DNA of 64,000 nucleotides from Micromussa lordhowensis (Eukaryota; Cnidaria; Anthozoa; Scleractinia; Lobophylliidae): NCBI GenBank assembly GCA_964020085.1, contig OZ026597.1, positions 25,259,672 to 25,323,671 of the forward strand, read 5' to 3'. Shown piece by piece: positions 11,354 to 22,904 of this stretch (position 1 is its first letter; each line of letters starts with the position of its first letter). The notes under the pieces were generated by a model. It saw only the letters and a program-made list of their open reading frames with translations, ran no database searches and was not told where the DNA came from. The position numbers and the translations under genes were made by a program.

Positions 11354-14300
11354 CATGGATGACCTTCCTAGAAAAATCGGAAATCGAGGGAGACTGTGTT
11401 CGCAGTTTAGAGAGAAGGAAGAGATCGAGAGGAATTAATGAAGAAATTAAAAATATGATAATTAACAACGTCCAGAACGAGTATTAGTTACATAACTGAC
11501 AGCTTACATACTATAAATATCCAAAGGCCGACCCAAAGATGTTTTCAATCATATTTGCTGATGGTAAGTTAATTTACACACTGTTTAAGTAAAAATAGAA
11601 CCCACTGACAAAGACGCTCATAACAATGTGGCTACAACCGACTTTGTTATTTAATACTTAGTCAGTTCTAAATCTTAGGTAGATTCCTCTTCCCGCCCAA
11701 AAAGATTCTGAACATACATAGCTCTAGGACTCTTAAGACAGCTTGAAGATCAACCAAAAAAGCAGAATGCACTCAACAGGGAAAGCAAGAGCAGAAGATA
11801 CAGTTGTCATCGTCACAAAAATGCGATAATTTGGGAAATAAACAAGTAACAAAGCAAATATTTATGCAAATGTAAAAACAATTGTTCTGTAATTTATTCT
11901 GGCATTTTATCAGATATAGAGAGATACTCCCACGATACAACACTGAATCTGTTATTTGTATTAAGATAATGAATTTTGGATGGCACTTTGCAGGTGGAAA
12001 ATTGTGATTGTCTCGAGGCTCGGTGTCCATATTTGGATGAAACTTAGGACAGCACTGACACATAAAGATTGAGGACAAGTGTGCTATTTTCATATTCGAA
12101 TGTCGGATTAACTCGCTTTTAGACTGTGAAGAATTTCCTGTTTTAGCTATCAAAAACAAATTACAACAGGCATTAGAGTTTTCATTTCCGAACTTTAAGC
12201 TTTAGATATCTATGCGATAAACCTTCATTCATTGCATTGCATGGTTTCACCGAACTATTTCTTGTACGTCGAAGATAAGGTTGTCAGTGCAGTTTGCGCT
12301 CTCCGTTCTGTTCAAAGTTTGAAGACCGTTTTAGGAGGAGGAACGAAGAAGCCTCCTGTTACATTGTTCTATTGTATCTGTGTAATTGATACGACGAACT
12401 ACAAAATTAGACTTGACCTCGAGTCAAAACCTGGAATATAACAAATAGGTCGACCACTGTGTTGTTAAAAGCATGATGTTTTTAGCATAATATAAATAAC
12501 GATTTAAAATTTTCTTTGCAAGATCTAGACTTGCGGCACTCCCCCACTGTCATCAAAAATTATTATCAGATTTAATTTACTCTAAATATGGACGGGACAT
12601 AGCACAAATAAGCAAGTTAAGGGTTGAGCATGAAGATATGAATTTGGTATTTATTCCCGCAGATCTAGACGGGTCGATAAGCCATAAGATCTCTCGTTAT
12701 GATCGACATCTACCAATCACAGTGCATGCATGCTGGGTGAATAACAAGCGAGGGAAATTCAAGAATTCAGTTTGCTGGAAGAACGTGCATGAGCAACATT
12801 AGATTAGCACTGATAGGTCTTCATAAAGCGGGATATCACCTCAACGGCTTGTAAGGTAAATTTACTTATGCCTTTTTCTGAGTTCAGTCGTCTCGTCTCA
12901 CAAGTTATGCGTTTGTTCAAGATTGGCTGTAATCGAACGAGATTCCTTATTTACAACGGAACTAGATTTGTTAGGAGCGGAACGAAATTTGAAATTTTTG
13001 GCGGGTTAATTCTACCAGCGCCATAAAACGGCACATACCGGCGATGGAGTTCAATCAGTTGTTACGTCTACATTGACTAACGTATATCGCTTTCGACAAC
13101 GCCTTGGAGACTACGTGGAAAACGAATTATATTTGCCTTGATATTTGTAATTAAAGAAAACAACAAAGCTTGTTATTATATGGATTTCACGGTCAATAAT
13201 TTTCTTTTATCAGTCTGTATCGAAGGTCTTGTTAGTCTTAACCTGTAACCAAAGTCTATCGTCGAATTTCGCCGGTCTATGTGTAGGACAAGTTTTAGGA
13301 TCTTCTGTGGACTATCCAGAAGTATTTCTAACAAAGGCATTACACAAATGCAAAACACTTGAAAGTAATGTGGTACTGCTATTTGTGTATTGTTCGGCAA
13401 TCTTTTGATTGGGGGGCCATTATAAAGCAAATCTTGATTATCATCGGACCGTTGAAACAAAAGATATGGTGTAAAAACTACTATAACTCGGACAATAAAA
13501 CGCGACCGCAATAAACACAATCTTTATTTCGATCAAAAGTCGTTTATAGGTTGAAAAACATCAATTATGTTTCGTAACGACAACATTGCGTTTGTAAAAT
13601 TTAGATAACAAGCTTACCTTTTAATAACTTCCGTTGAAAATCAATTCAAGTGCTGCGATCTCTTAAAAAGAGACAGGAACACCGATTATTGGCTGCTTGA
13701 TTTGCTTGCAAATTGAAACTTCAACTTAATGATTTTGCCCACCCACGGAAAAAAGGAAAAAAAAACCGAATACCCTCAGTCTGCTTTGCAAGAACGTGTT
13801 GTGAAGGTTTTGCAACGTTTTCGTGATTTGAGGTAACTATGCGCTTTTACTTGGATATGTCCAAATATTATAATAACATGTTTAAGAAGTCAAAACCTGA
13901 CTTATAACCTGTTAAACCGGTGCTAATGGTTCAATCGGGCTTTCAGACTTTCTTTCTTAAGCCATCCCAATTTGATATTATCATTTGTTTTGACTTTATG
14001 TATTGATACGCAAACGGTGATCACGAAAGAGAGAGTTTGATATTAGTCTTCCTCCTCGTGGACCCAGTCCGCCACACGTGCGAAGATGGCGCGAAAACGG
14101 ATTCGTCACCAGGTTCCAGGCCTGGTAATATGGTCATGATGTTGCTTAGGAACTGGACGCTAAAAAAAGGAAAATTCACGTCACTTGCGGTTTTATTGCC
14201 TGTCACTTCGCAACAATCTAAATTACAAAGCGCAACTGACAATAGCAAGAGGCCTGTAAATAAAGTTTGGAAACCCCGAAACAAAGTTAAGCAGAAAGCC

Positions 14301-14554
14301 AAATACAACACAAAACTGATGATTATAGAAAGTTACATATTTGGTCCATAACGATCAACCTTAACTTTTTTGTTTACTTCAACGTTTTTGCTGCTTTTTG
14401 TCAATAGAAAAAGTAACGTTGGTTTTGACTGTTGTGTGCATTCTTCTTCTTTTGAGTTCAAGGCGACTTTGACCCGGCGGTGTATTTCTTTGGAAAACTA
14501 AGACACTTCTGCTGGGCATGATTTTAGAGTGAATCGCCATTTTTTTCTTTCCAG
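11354..14554. other. Intergenic or upstream region of the first peptide gene
   Basis: No convincing gene. Minus-strand ORFs of 128 codons (11773-12159) and 114 codons (13176-13520) show no family I can name. The sequence tttctttccag just before 14555 looks like a splice acceptor, so a 5'-UTR exon of the peptide gene probably lies in this tract. Confidence 0.4.
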
Positions 14555-14559
14555 TGAAG

Positions 14560-17500
14560 ATGTCTCGCAGAGCGTTCCAGGTTCTTTTACTTGTGTTGCT
14601 GGCTGCCTTGGTTACAGATGAAGTACACGGTATTTATTTGTTCAAACGTGCTCCCAATCAGTTCAGAAAGAGAGCGGTTCAAACGCCCCTAATGATCTTC
14701 GCATGGGTAAGAAAGACATCGTTTGTTGTAGAAAATATATATTTGATGACAGTTTTAACAAATTCATACTACATTCGACGAACAAAATCAAAACAGGCGA
14801 TGCCTGTTAAGGACTATGTATTGCTAGTTTTCGTCAAAACTACAAATCGTCACCATTCAATAAAAAAGTCAGGAATCAAGGATATGACAGATGATTGATA
14901 TTTAAACAACCTCGTCAAGATCTAGGTCATTGCAGTTTTCATTCGCTTGTTATTCGGAGAAGTGTTTCACCCAGCTTTTTTGAGCTTTGTATGGAGACGC
15001 CATGTTGTGAAATGTTAATATTCTAGAGCTCCGACACATTGAGATTAATACCACTTCTAGTTCAAGAACTGTTCAGTCTTTAGAACTACTCGACAGCCTT
15101 CACGTATGGGCGACCATTTTAATGTCAGATCACGTAACGCAAAAGACTGGAAAATTTAAATGTGCTGTACTGCAAAGCGAAGAACCCTGTAGAGCTATAA
15201 CGTTATTAAACGTCAAAATCACTCAACCATTTTCTTTAAGCGCGAAGATGAAAGAGCCACACACGAACATCAGCTAAATGCGTGCGAAGGAGCGCTAACC
15301 GTAAAAAAGAATGCCTAGAGGCACTAAACGATATGTGGACAGAAAAGACTTCGAGGACAGACGGTTTGCAGCTGAATTTTACAAAGTGTTTTGAAATGAT
15401 ATATCCATCATCCTAGCTACCTATTAGAGAACTGAGCTACGCTTGTAAAACCGGAAAACTCCCAATGACTCAGAGAAGAGGAATTATCAAACTCATTCCA
15501 AACTCATTCCAAAGATAGACTGACGTAGAATTGGAGACCTCTAACCCTCCTGAACTTCGACTGCAAAATAGCGACAAAGTCAATTGCTGATCGCTTGGTA
15601 TCTTAATCTCCCTAATCTTATCAATTATGACCAGACTAGTTTTATGAAAGGTGGATTTTTTGGAAAGGACATTCGCCTTATCGATAGTGCCATTTGTTAT
15701 GCTAAAGACAAAAATATTCCAGGATTACTTTGAAAAAGCTTTTGACACTTTAGAATGGTCTTTCATTGAAAAACCCCTCCAATTTCTTAGTTTTGGTAGA
15801 CCATCCTAAAGTGGCTGAATCTTTTTTATTGCCGTCTAACGGTTGGGCGAGCGATTTCTTTGAAAGACGTGTAAGACAAGGCTGCCCTCTCTCATCTTAC
15901 TTATTTGTTTTGTCAGTTAAAGAGCTAGCCAAGGCAATTGGGGAAAATACCTTGAAAAAGGTATCTTCCTGAACAGTAAAGAAATCAAGTTAAGTCAGTA
16001 TGCAGGCGATACAACACTCATACTAATGGCCTGTCTGGTTTAAAACTAAGCGATAAAAAACCAGAAGCCCTTTGGATTGGAGTAAACTGTGGAAACGATG
16101 GCAAATCAATTTCTGGAAGAAATTTTATACGGCCTAAATACGAAGTCAAGGTGTTATATCCGGAAGTAGCAGCATGTGACCTTAACCTTGTTCCCAGGCT
16201 CTCTCTCCACTGCCTTTTGTCGTTGGGAGGTCGAAAGACCCTGGTTGCGGCTGGTCACCTGACCACCCAGAATCTGGATGGTAAAAAAATCTATTGCTGT
16301 GGCAAGCTTTGTGTATTTCAAAACCTCAAGCAGTCGTAAAAAACTACCCACTCTATCGGGGTTCGAAGTCGAATTTTGCCGATGAAGAATGTTACGTTAT
16401 TTCTGCCGTCTCCAAAATATAGAAGTCGTTCGTTCAAAAAGAAATTCGGCATCCGAATGGAGCACAAAATGTCCGACGGCTAGTATATATAAAACGTCAC
16501 GTACCGAATCGAAGTGAAACCAGTGGATCAGTCTCTTGGATCTTTGCGTTCGGATTTGTGCAGTGTTTTGGATTTAAAAAGTATTTCTGTCACAAGGCCG
16601 ACAAGCCGAGCTGACTTGCATTTGATCAGTTTACAGAAATGCAAAATGATTTACAGTTTTGTTGGCATGTAAGCCCGCAGTTATATTTCATCTGCATCGG
16701 GTTAGTGTAAGTTTATGTTTAGGCAAACACGTTTCCTTGACATAGTCAAGAATCACATTTTGCAAAATGGTAAATAAACATCGTTTGATATAGCGAACAA
16801 TGTACCGTGAGGCTAATTCAAGCAGTATGGTTTGAAACAGCGAAACAGTTTTACTTCTTAGTAATTCCACCGGCTGGAAATATTGAAATTAGAGTGATAC
16901 TTCAATACGCTGGATACGTATAAATATATTTCGTTTGTCGTGTATGAAGCTCAGAATAGGGCTGAAGAATTTCAAAGGTGTATTTCCAGTGTGTAGTTAT
17001 TAGAGAGATTAAGCATGACGTTACGTCAGACGGCAAACGGCAAAAATGAAACTTTTGCCTTCCGTCTTCAGCTAATTGTACAATGAAGTGAAAATATTTG
17101 TATCTGCAGTAAACAGTAGGAGACATTTTTCTCTTTTGGTGTGATTTATTTAAGGATTACAAGAAAAGAAGAAAAAATCAGAGGTACTCTTTGCCGTTTG
17201 CCGTATGCGTAAACGTCATGCTTAAACTCTCTAATATAGCGACGAGCGAACGCCTTTCTTTCGCTTCAGCTGAGATCGACAAATATTATTCGTTGACTCT
17301 ACCCCGGTGTCACAGGCGGCCACGTGACGAGCCGCAACCAGGGTCTTTCTCCCAACGACAAGGGAGGCAGAGGAGAGAGAGCCTGGCAACGAGGTTGGCG
17401 AAAACCTAAACAAGATTCGAAACCTTTTAATATGGCAAGACTTTAGATATATAGGTAATTTCTAATTTTGGAAAATTACATCGTTTACATCAAAACCGGC

Positions 17501-17931
17501 AATAGTTTATTTGCATGTGTCGTTGTCAAGTTTAAAAAAACCATATCCTTCTTTTTGATTTAATGATTTCGGTAGATTACTTTAAATTTAATAATACTTG
17601 TTACAGTGTAGTAACCTTATCACAAATACTAGCAACTGCATTGCTAATGATTTAAGACATTTGATTGGTCTAGTGATTTATTAGGCTAGTAAACATTATT
17701 AGACTAGTTTAACGTTAGTCTAGTAAAGTTTTAAATACTATGTTTTTCATTTGAATTTATTCTTATTTCCCACAGTGTGACGCTGTTTGTGATAACGCAA
17801 TTTGCCGAGTGGTGGACAGTTCTCACAAATATGACCATGTCTATAGTGATTGTGAATGCGGATTGGACTGTTATTGCCTGTACAGTGAAACACGTTACAA
17901 CAGCTACATCTACAGATGTATGCCAGCATGA
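14560..17931 (+). CDS. Small secreted 8-cysteine peptide (gene A), two exons
   Basis: Exon 1 is 14560-14706 (49 codons) and exon 2 is 17776-17931 (51 codons plus stop), giving a precursor of 100 residues. Exon 1 encodes a hydrophobic signal peptide (AFQVLLLVLLAALVT) and a linker with dibasic KR and RKR sites. It ends at TGG followed by gtaagaaa. The acceptor tatttcccacag joins in phase 0. Exon 2 holds all eight cysteines in the spacing C-x3-C-x4-C-x15-C-x1-C-x3-C-x1-C-x13-C, three residues before the stop. An acceptor at 14554 implies an upstream non-coding exon. The plan fits secreted disulfide-rich peptides such as coral small cysteine-rich proteins, some of which act as toxins, or antimicrobial or matrix peptides. 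I cannot choose among these. The intron carries a LINE fragment and inverted repeats. Exon 2 is shared in plan with the gene at 25105-27665. Confidence 0.7.
15255..16150 (+). mobile_element. Degraded L1/Tx1-like LINE reverse transcriptase fragment
   Basis: Reading across frameshifts and stops gives motifs of an L1/Tx1-type reverse transcriptase: DGLQLNFTKCF-like finger sequence, FEKAFDTLEWSFI (the F-x-K-A-F-D block), GCPLS and QYAGDTTLI in place of the YADD catalytic box. It is clearly dead. It lies in the intron of the 8-cysteine peptide gene A. A related copy is at 21655-22150. Confidence 0.7.
16188..17405. repeat. Pair of about 85-bp inverted repeats in the gene A intron
   Basis: The segment at about 16188-16272 (starts aaccttgttcccaggctctc) is the reverse complement, with a few differences, of about 17318-17405. 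The two arms are about 1 kb apart. Similar gagcctgggaacgag words occur near 48205-48280, so this is a dispersed family. Confidence 0.6.
17001..17233. mobile_element. MITE with about 44-bp inverted ends
   Basis: Left end tagagagattaagcatgacg and right end (reverse complement tagagagtttaagcatgacg) pair over about 44 bp, including a shared ACGGCAAACGGCAAA block. It is internal to the inverted pair at 16188-17405 and to the gene A intron. Confidence 0.7.
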
Positions 17932-18361
17932 GCACTTTGAACTTGTGCTTGGAACTGACTGTCAAATGTATTTTAAATTTGTGTTTTGCATCTGAGTTTT
18001 ATAATGTTGGTTGAAAATCACATGCTACTCGCCTCTGCCAGTGAGAGCTACTGACTTACCACGAGGGGCACACGTGATATGTTCAATATCGAGTTTTGAT
18101 TGGTTTGTTTGGGTATAATGTTGTATTATGTTGTGATTGGCATTACATTGGTTTTGTTTTTAGCTTTGTTACAGTCATGTAAGAAAAACGTCCTAATAAG
18201 CCACTTCCTTGTTGCTTGTTTCAAAACAAGGGTGGTGCACAACCTTTCATATGGAAATGAATTTGATTTGCAAGACAAAGAACGTGCAAGAAAACTCATT
18301 TCAATATGAAAAGTTGTGCACCAAGTCTCGTATTGAAACAGAGGTAAGAGCAGCTCGGAAA

Positions 18362-18526
18362 TAGACCCTTTGTATAAATGGCGCCTAAATTTTAATAACA
18401 ATACTTATACATCCTTAGCCTCACATTCATGTGAAAAATCATTTGTCTGAAAACATGAGCACGAGGCTAAGGATGTATAAAGCATTGTTATTCAAATTTA
18501 GGTGCCATTTATGCAAAGGGTCTATG
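18362..18526. repeat. Foldback element with about 60-bp arms
   Basis: Left arm (agaccctttgtataaatggc ... cttagcctc) and right arm (gaggctaagg ... caaagggtct) are near-perfect reverse complements around a loop of about 40 bp. No coding potential. Confidence 0.75.
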
Positions 18527-19183
18527 GCTCATGAAATCAGATGTTTCTTCTCGAACACCATTAGAAAATTTCTTCAAGAAGATTTTCATTTTTAGTGACA
18601 CTGTTGAATGACATAATAGTAGAGTTAACTTTATATTAGTTCCCCGAAAGGAAATAAATTAGCTTCTGTGTTTCTCTGACAGAACTGAGCTTCACTGAGA
18701 AATGGCATTTAACAGTTCATAAAGCTGTACATACTGTGAATATCTTGATTCTATTTTAGCGCCGGGAAGGGGTTAATTTAGCAATACAATTTATCGACGA
18801 AACACTGTTATACTAGCATACGTACTGGAATTTTATGTAATATGTAATATGTGATATGTAAGAAATAAAAACACTCAATGGCTACATGTGTGGTTATATT
18901 GCTTGTGTGCTATATTTAGGATTATAAAATAACTGACCTACTACGCGCGCCCTCATTGGTCGATAGATGTGTTTAGATGAGAGTATGTAAACACGGTCGT
19001 GACGTTTTAGATTCGCGCGTATTTTTGAGAGTTATTTTATAACTTTACAACAGTTCCCCGAAACGAAATAAGTTAGCTTCTGTGTTTCTGTGTTTCTCGA
19101 CTACGTCTCGGGTTTCTCCCAACCCTCCTCGTGTTTAGATGAGGCTATGTAAACACGGAAAAGTGCTCTATTGCTTAAAGAAG

Positions 19184-19230
19184 GGGGCATGGAGGAGGGA
19201 AGGGGCGAGGGGGAGGGGGGAGGGGGAACT
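19184..19230 (+). other. G-rich tract, potential G-quadruplex
   Basis: Six or more runs of three to six G separated by one to five bases on the plus strand. The pattern satisfies the usual G3+ loop rule. Confidence 0.5.
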
Positions 19231-19340
19231 GCGGATACCGAATATCCCTTTCGTTTATCCCTGAGCTTTCGGTAGTATTACTGTTTCCCCACACTGATCT
19301 TGGAACAGAAACGAGAGATCATCTCCCCCCCTCCCCCCCA

Positions 19341-19530
19341 AAAAAAAACAGTGGCTGTTCTTGAAGGCGACAGTAGTGGCATTACAATAAAGAAACATGA
19401 CAACCTTATCAAATAATTCACGGTAAAAAATACGGGCAAAAGAAAACTACGTTTCGACCGCTCTTCGGTTAGTCTCATGTTAAATAATGAGAGTAAAAAA
19501 TAAACATATAGATATATATGGAGGGAGATT
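19341..19530. mobile_element. Dispersed repeat, possibly Penelope-like element terminal region
   Basis: About 190 bp (aacagtggctg ... tacgtttcgaccgctc ... catatagatatat) recur at 23655-23835 with roughly 90% identity. On the minus strand a short GC hairpin is followed by CGAAACGTAG, as seen in the hammerhead-bearing terminal regions of Penelope-like elements. The CTGATGA half of a hammerhead core is not intact. Assignment is tentative. Confidence 0.4.
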
Positions 19531-20089
19531 ATGAGGTAAAAACATACGCTAAAAGATAAAAAAGAGGGTGTTAAGAACAATAAAAGCATGCAAAAAATCT
19601 TATCAGTTAAAAGCTTTCGCACGAATGAAGTCAGATTGTACATTGAGTCTCAGTTTGTCAATTAAAAACATTTGCAATTCTTTAAAACATTAAAATTCTT
19701 TCCAGGAACCTTTGGGGCCAAGCAATGTTTCTCGCGGAAATGTTTGCTAATAGATGAAGACTAGTTTCTGTGTTCTTCATCATGTTGATGCAAGTGCCGG
19801 GGTTTGAAATCAGCGGAGGTCACATTCAAATTCGTAAACAAGGCATTGTTGATTCAAACCTTGCGGCTTGTTCAATCTTGTGGCTAACAAATATAGGCTG
19901 AATAGCTAGAGACATGAACCTTCTGACTCAGATCTTTAAGTTGACCGCGTAGAGAATCAGCGGAGACCTGTTTTTTTTAATAGGAGTACGACACGAACGG
20001 GGTCTACGGTGTTGGTTTCGGCCGGCGAAGAAACAGGCTGATCACTGAGATGCTTTTTACTGTGAAACATGACAACAAATAACTTTGTA

Positions 20090-20260
20090 TTAAAATCTGG
20101 AGCATTGGATAATGCAATTCGAGAGTTTTCATTGGCATAGCCATCATGGGTTATGAGCCATTGTACCATGCTCTACAAATATAGTAAGTGCGCGAGTAAT
20201 TTTTTTGGGCGTTTTTATTTTTATAAAAAATATCCGAGTTCCAGATGTAGAAATGACATC
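20090..20260 (+). repeat. Dispersed repeat copy (gagagttttcattggc family)
   Basis: Shares gagagttttcattggc, the agccatcatggg block, accatgctctac and ggcgtttttattttt in the same order with copies at 22150-22480 and 58495-58640, and inverted pieces at 28500-29170. Confidence 0.65.
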
Positions 20261-20339
20261 AACTCCGAAAACAATCCGAGTTCAAGATGAAGAAATGACA
20301 TCAACTAGGAAAAAAATCCGAATTCCTACCTCGGGGACG

Positions 20340-20690
20340 AAATTGTAGTTTAGAGCGGTTTCAATCGAGTTGCAGGAACTTTAAACTAAAATAATCAGTC
20401 TGGCCAATCACATGGGGCACAGATAATCCAATGAACCAATCAAAACTCGGAATAAATACATGTAAGAAGTGCAGCAAAACCTGCTCGAGGGCCAGGAGTT
20501 GTGATTGGTCCTGGGTTTTCCTTCTGATTAGATCAAAAGTGGCGGAAGTTTTTTTAGAGGGGTACTGGCTTAAAGAACTCGCGCCATTTTTTCATCCAAT
20601 CAGAAGGAGTAAAACGAAAGCCACTTGGCTCGTATGCAGACTTTATAGACAGGATTACCTTCAACCTATTGTATTGCGTCGTTCTTAATT
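20340..20690 (+). repeat. Dispersed repeat related to 26185-26535
   Basis: Shares aatcagtctggccaatcac, ccaatgaaccaatca, aataaatacatgta, agttgtgattgg, tttttcatccaatcaga and aaaaccaaaac-like end in the same order with 26185-26535. It ends next to ggctcgtatgcagacttta, the tail of the local SINE. Confidence 0.65.
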
Positions 20691-21248
20691 GTATTGTGTT
20701 GTTAATCTATTGTTATGTGGATATAATACAATACAATGCTATGCATAAAGTTGTCAGGGTATTGGACAACCCTCGCGTCCATGTACGAAGAATTTTGCCG
20801 CACTGCTTCGTAGAATTTTTGTTCTCGCTCCAATTTACGCGCGGTCAGAATGCGGGAAAATTCTTTGTACGGGAACGCTTGCTACGTAGGCTAGACATCT
20901 TGCACAGCGCTACACAACCATAGTTTGTGTAGCTGTAAGTACGTGAATAGGGACTGAATATCGTCTGATTTCAGCTAGACATTAGATGATAAAAAACTGG
21001 ATCAGCCATCATGTTTTATTTAACAATTATTCCACGAGCGCTAATTGGACAGATAAACAATAGCCTCCATTTGGCCTGAACATTTTCTGAGAGCGTAGCT
21101 CAAGAAAAACTGTGAGCCTTGAGGAACAGATAATCTCCAAGGAAAAATATTCGAGCATATTTTCCCGCCAGATGGTAGCTATTGTGTTTATTATCCTTCA
21201 AATAATTTTCCCCTCACGCACAGTTTTGAAAATTGTGGAATATATATA

Positions 21249-21373
21249 TCTTATTAGACGTTTTGGTGTGTAGTATCGCTGTATATTTTTATGAGTTGTG
21301 CAGTATTTTGACGAGCCCGTAGGGCGAGTCAAAATACAAACAACGAGTAAAAATATACAGCGATACTACACAC

Positions 21374-21390
<17 letters not shown>
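21249..21390. repeat. Foldback with perfect 43-bp arms
   Basis: 21249-21291 and 21348-21390 are exact reverse complements (ends TCTTATTAGACGTTTTGG). The centre is itself partly palindromic (gtattttgacgag ... gagtcaaaatac). The whole is a nearly continuous hairpin of 142 bp. Confidence 0.85.
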
Positions 21391-21405
<15 letters not shown>

Positions 21406-21654
21406 GATTTCTTTTCCCAAAATTCTGACTTGCCAAGGTTTTGAACTTCACGCGGCCGGGAGGAATGAGGCGAGTACAAATATCTGTTATTTGTACTCGT
21501 TTCGCGCGACATTTGTACTCTAGGAAGCAGAGTTGGATAATAACACCCGGATATTGCCAAGTTTTAGCTGGTGAAGTGAAGCGAAACGTTGGGACTAACT
21601 GCACGTGAGCGAAAATATTTGATAGATCATAAGAGATGTTAGATAACCAAAGAG

Positions 21655-22150
21655 GCCCTTAAGGCCATCTGTTTTTTCTCTAAAGAGAAAAATATTCCAG
21701 GATTACTTTGAAAAAGGATTACTTTGAATGGTCTTTCATTTAAAAAAAGTTTCCATTTCTTGGTTTTGGTAGAGCATCTTAATAAAGTCGCTGAATCTTT
21801 TTTATTGTCTCTCAGAAAGCTATGTTTTGAAAAACGGATGGGCGAGCGATTTCGTTGAAATTCAAAGAGCGGCTGTCCTCTCTCAACTTACTTATTTGTT
21901 TTGTTAGCTGAAGAGCAAGATAAAAGTATTTAATACTTTTATTTTACCTTTAAAAAGGTATCTTCGTGAACAGTAAAGAAATCAAGTTAAGTCAGTATGC
22001 AAACGATACAACACTCATGCTAGAAGAATCCTTAATGGCCTGTCTGGTTTAAAACTTAACGATAAAAAACAGAAGCCCTTTGGATTAGAGTAAACTGCGA
22101 AAACTATGGAAAATCAATTTCTAGAAAATTTTCTATATATGGCCTAAATA
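21655..22150 (+). mobile_element. Second degraded L1/Tx1-like reverse transcriptase fragment
   Basis: Closely similar to 15700-16150 in order: atattccaggattactttgaaaaa, atggtctttcatt, ttcttggttttggtaga, gaacagtaaagaaatcaag, aatggcctgtctggtt, ggcctaaatac. The catalytic box is QYANDTT in place of YADD. Both copies share an odd deletion joint at aatggcctgtctggtttaaa. Confidence 0.7.
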
Positions 22151-22574
22151 CAATTATTAAAAACTGGATTATTGGATAATACAATTCGAGAGTTTTCATT
22201 GGCTTAGCCATCATGGGCTATTTAACAATTATTCCATAAGCGCGCTTTGGATATGAGATGGTAGATAGCCAACGAGTTGGCTATAATCATCTCATATCCA
22301 ACAAGGGCGAGTAGAATAATTGTTTTATTAAAAATGCCCCCAAAATATAGCAATTCGAGAGTTTTCATTGGCTTAGCCATCAAGGGCTATGAGCCATTAT
22401 ACCATGCTCTACGAATATGGTAAGCGTACGCGTGATTTTTTGGAGGCGTTTTTATTTTTTTTAAAGTGTAGTTTCCTATATTTTGGGGGCGTTTTTAATA
22501 AAACAATTATTCTACTCGCCCTTGTTGGATATGAGGTGATCACCAACTCGGCGCTATGCGCCTCGTTGGCTATC

Positions 22575-22612
<38 letters not shown>

Positions 22613-22620
22613 TTAATTAT
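22149..22620. repeat. Nested palindrome: two copies of a hairpin MITE in inverted orientation
   Basis: About 22212-22346 and 22478-22616 are reverse complements over about 135 bp. Each arm is itself a hairpin MITE with ACAATTATTC...GAATAATTGT ends and a central ggatatgagatggtagatag block. The DNA between them is the gagagttttcattggc repeat. A single copy lies at 58665-58786. Confidence 0.75.
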
Positions 22621-22904
22621 ATACATAGCTCACGCTAGTCTAATTCCTATTGAGCCATTATGAACGAAATTTCTGTCTACGAACGGCCGTGCGTATATAA
22701 CATGACGTGTGCAGTTTCAATTTAGCTGCAAAATTTCCGTCGAGGGTAGTGCAAGTTCCTTAAGTTTCGGCAAGCGTATAAGATGTTTTAAACTTGAATA
22801 TTTTGACTTTGTTTGTGTTTCATTGGGTATTTTTGACTTTGTTTGCCTACATTTTTATTATAATTTATTCGAAGAAGTAAAAGTTTCATTGACAATTTTA
22901 AAAT

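Noticed and set aside
11006..11468. Two long minus-strand ORFs rich in S, F, L and P
   Set aside because: They are direct translations of the GGAA/AATG microsatellite.
11773..12159. Minus-strand ORF with a CQCCPKFHPN...PAKC stretch that recalls the cysteine spacing of IL-17 cytokines
   Set aside because: Only one short segment is reminiscent. The second CxC and the C-terminal core are missing, and no partner exon was found.
13176..13520. 114-codon minus-strand ORF
   Set aside because: No recognisable family or exon borders.
14021..14351. Overlapping ORFs on both strands just upstream of peptide gene A, one with a hydrophobic start
   Set aside because: Neither has a convincing domain; the hydrophobic run is AT-rich and lacks downstream protein-like sequence.
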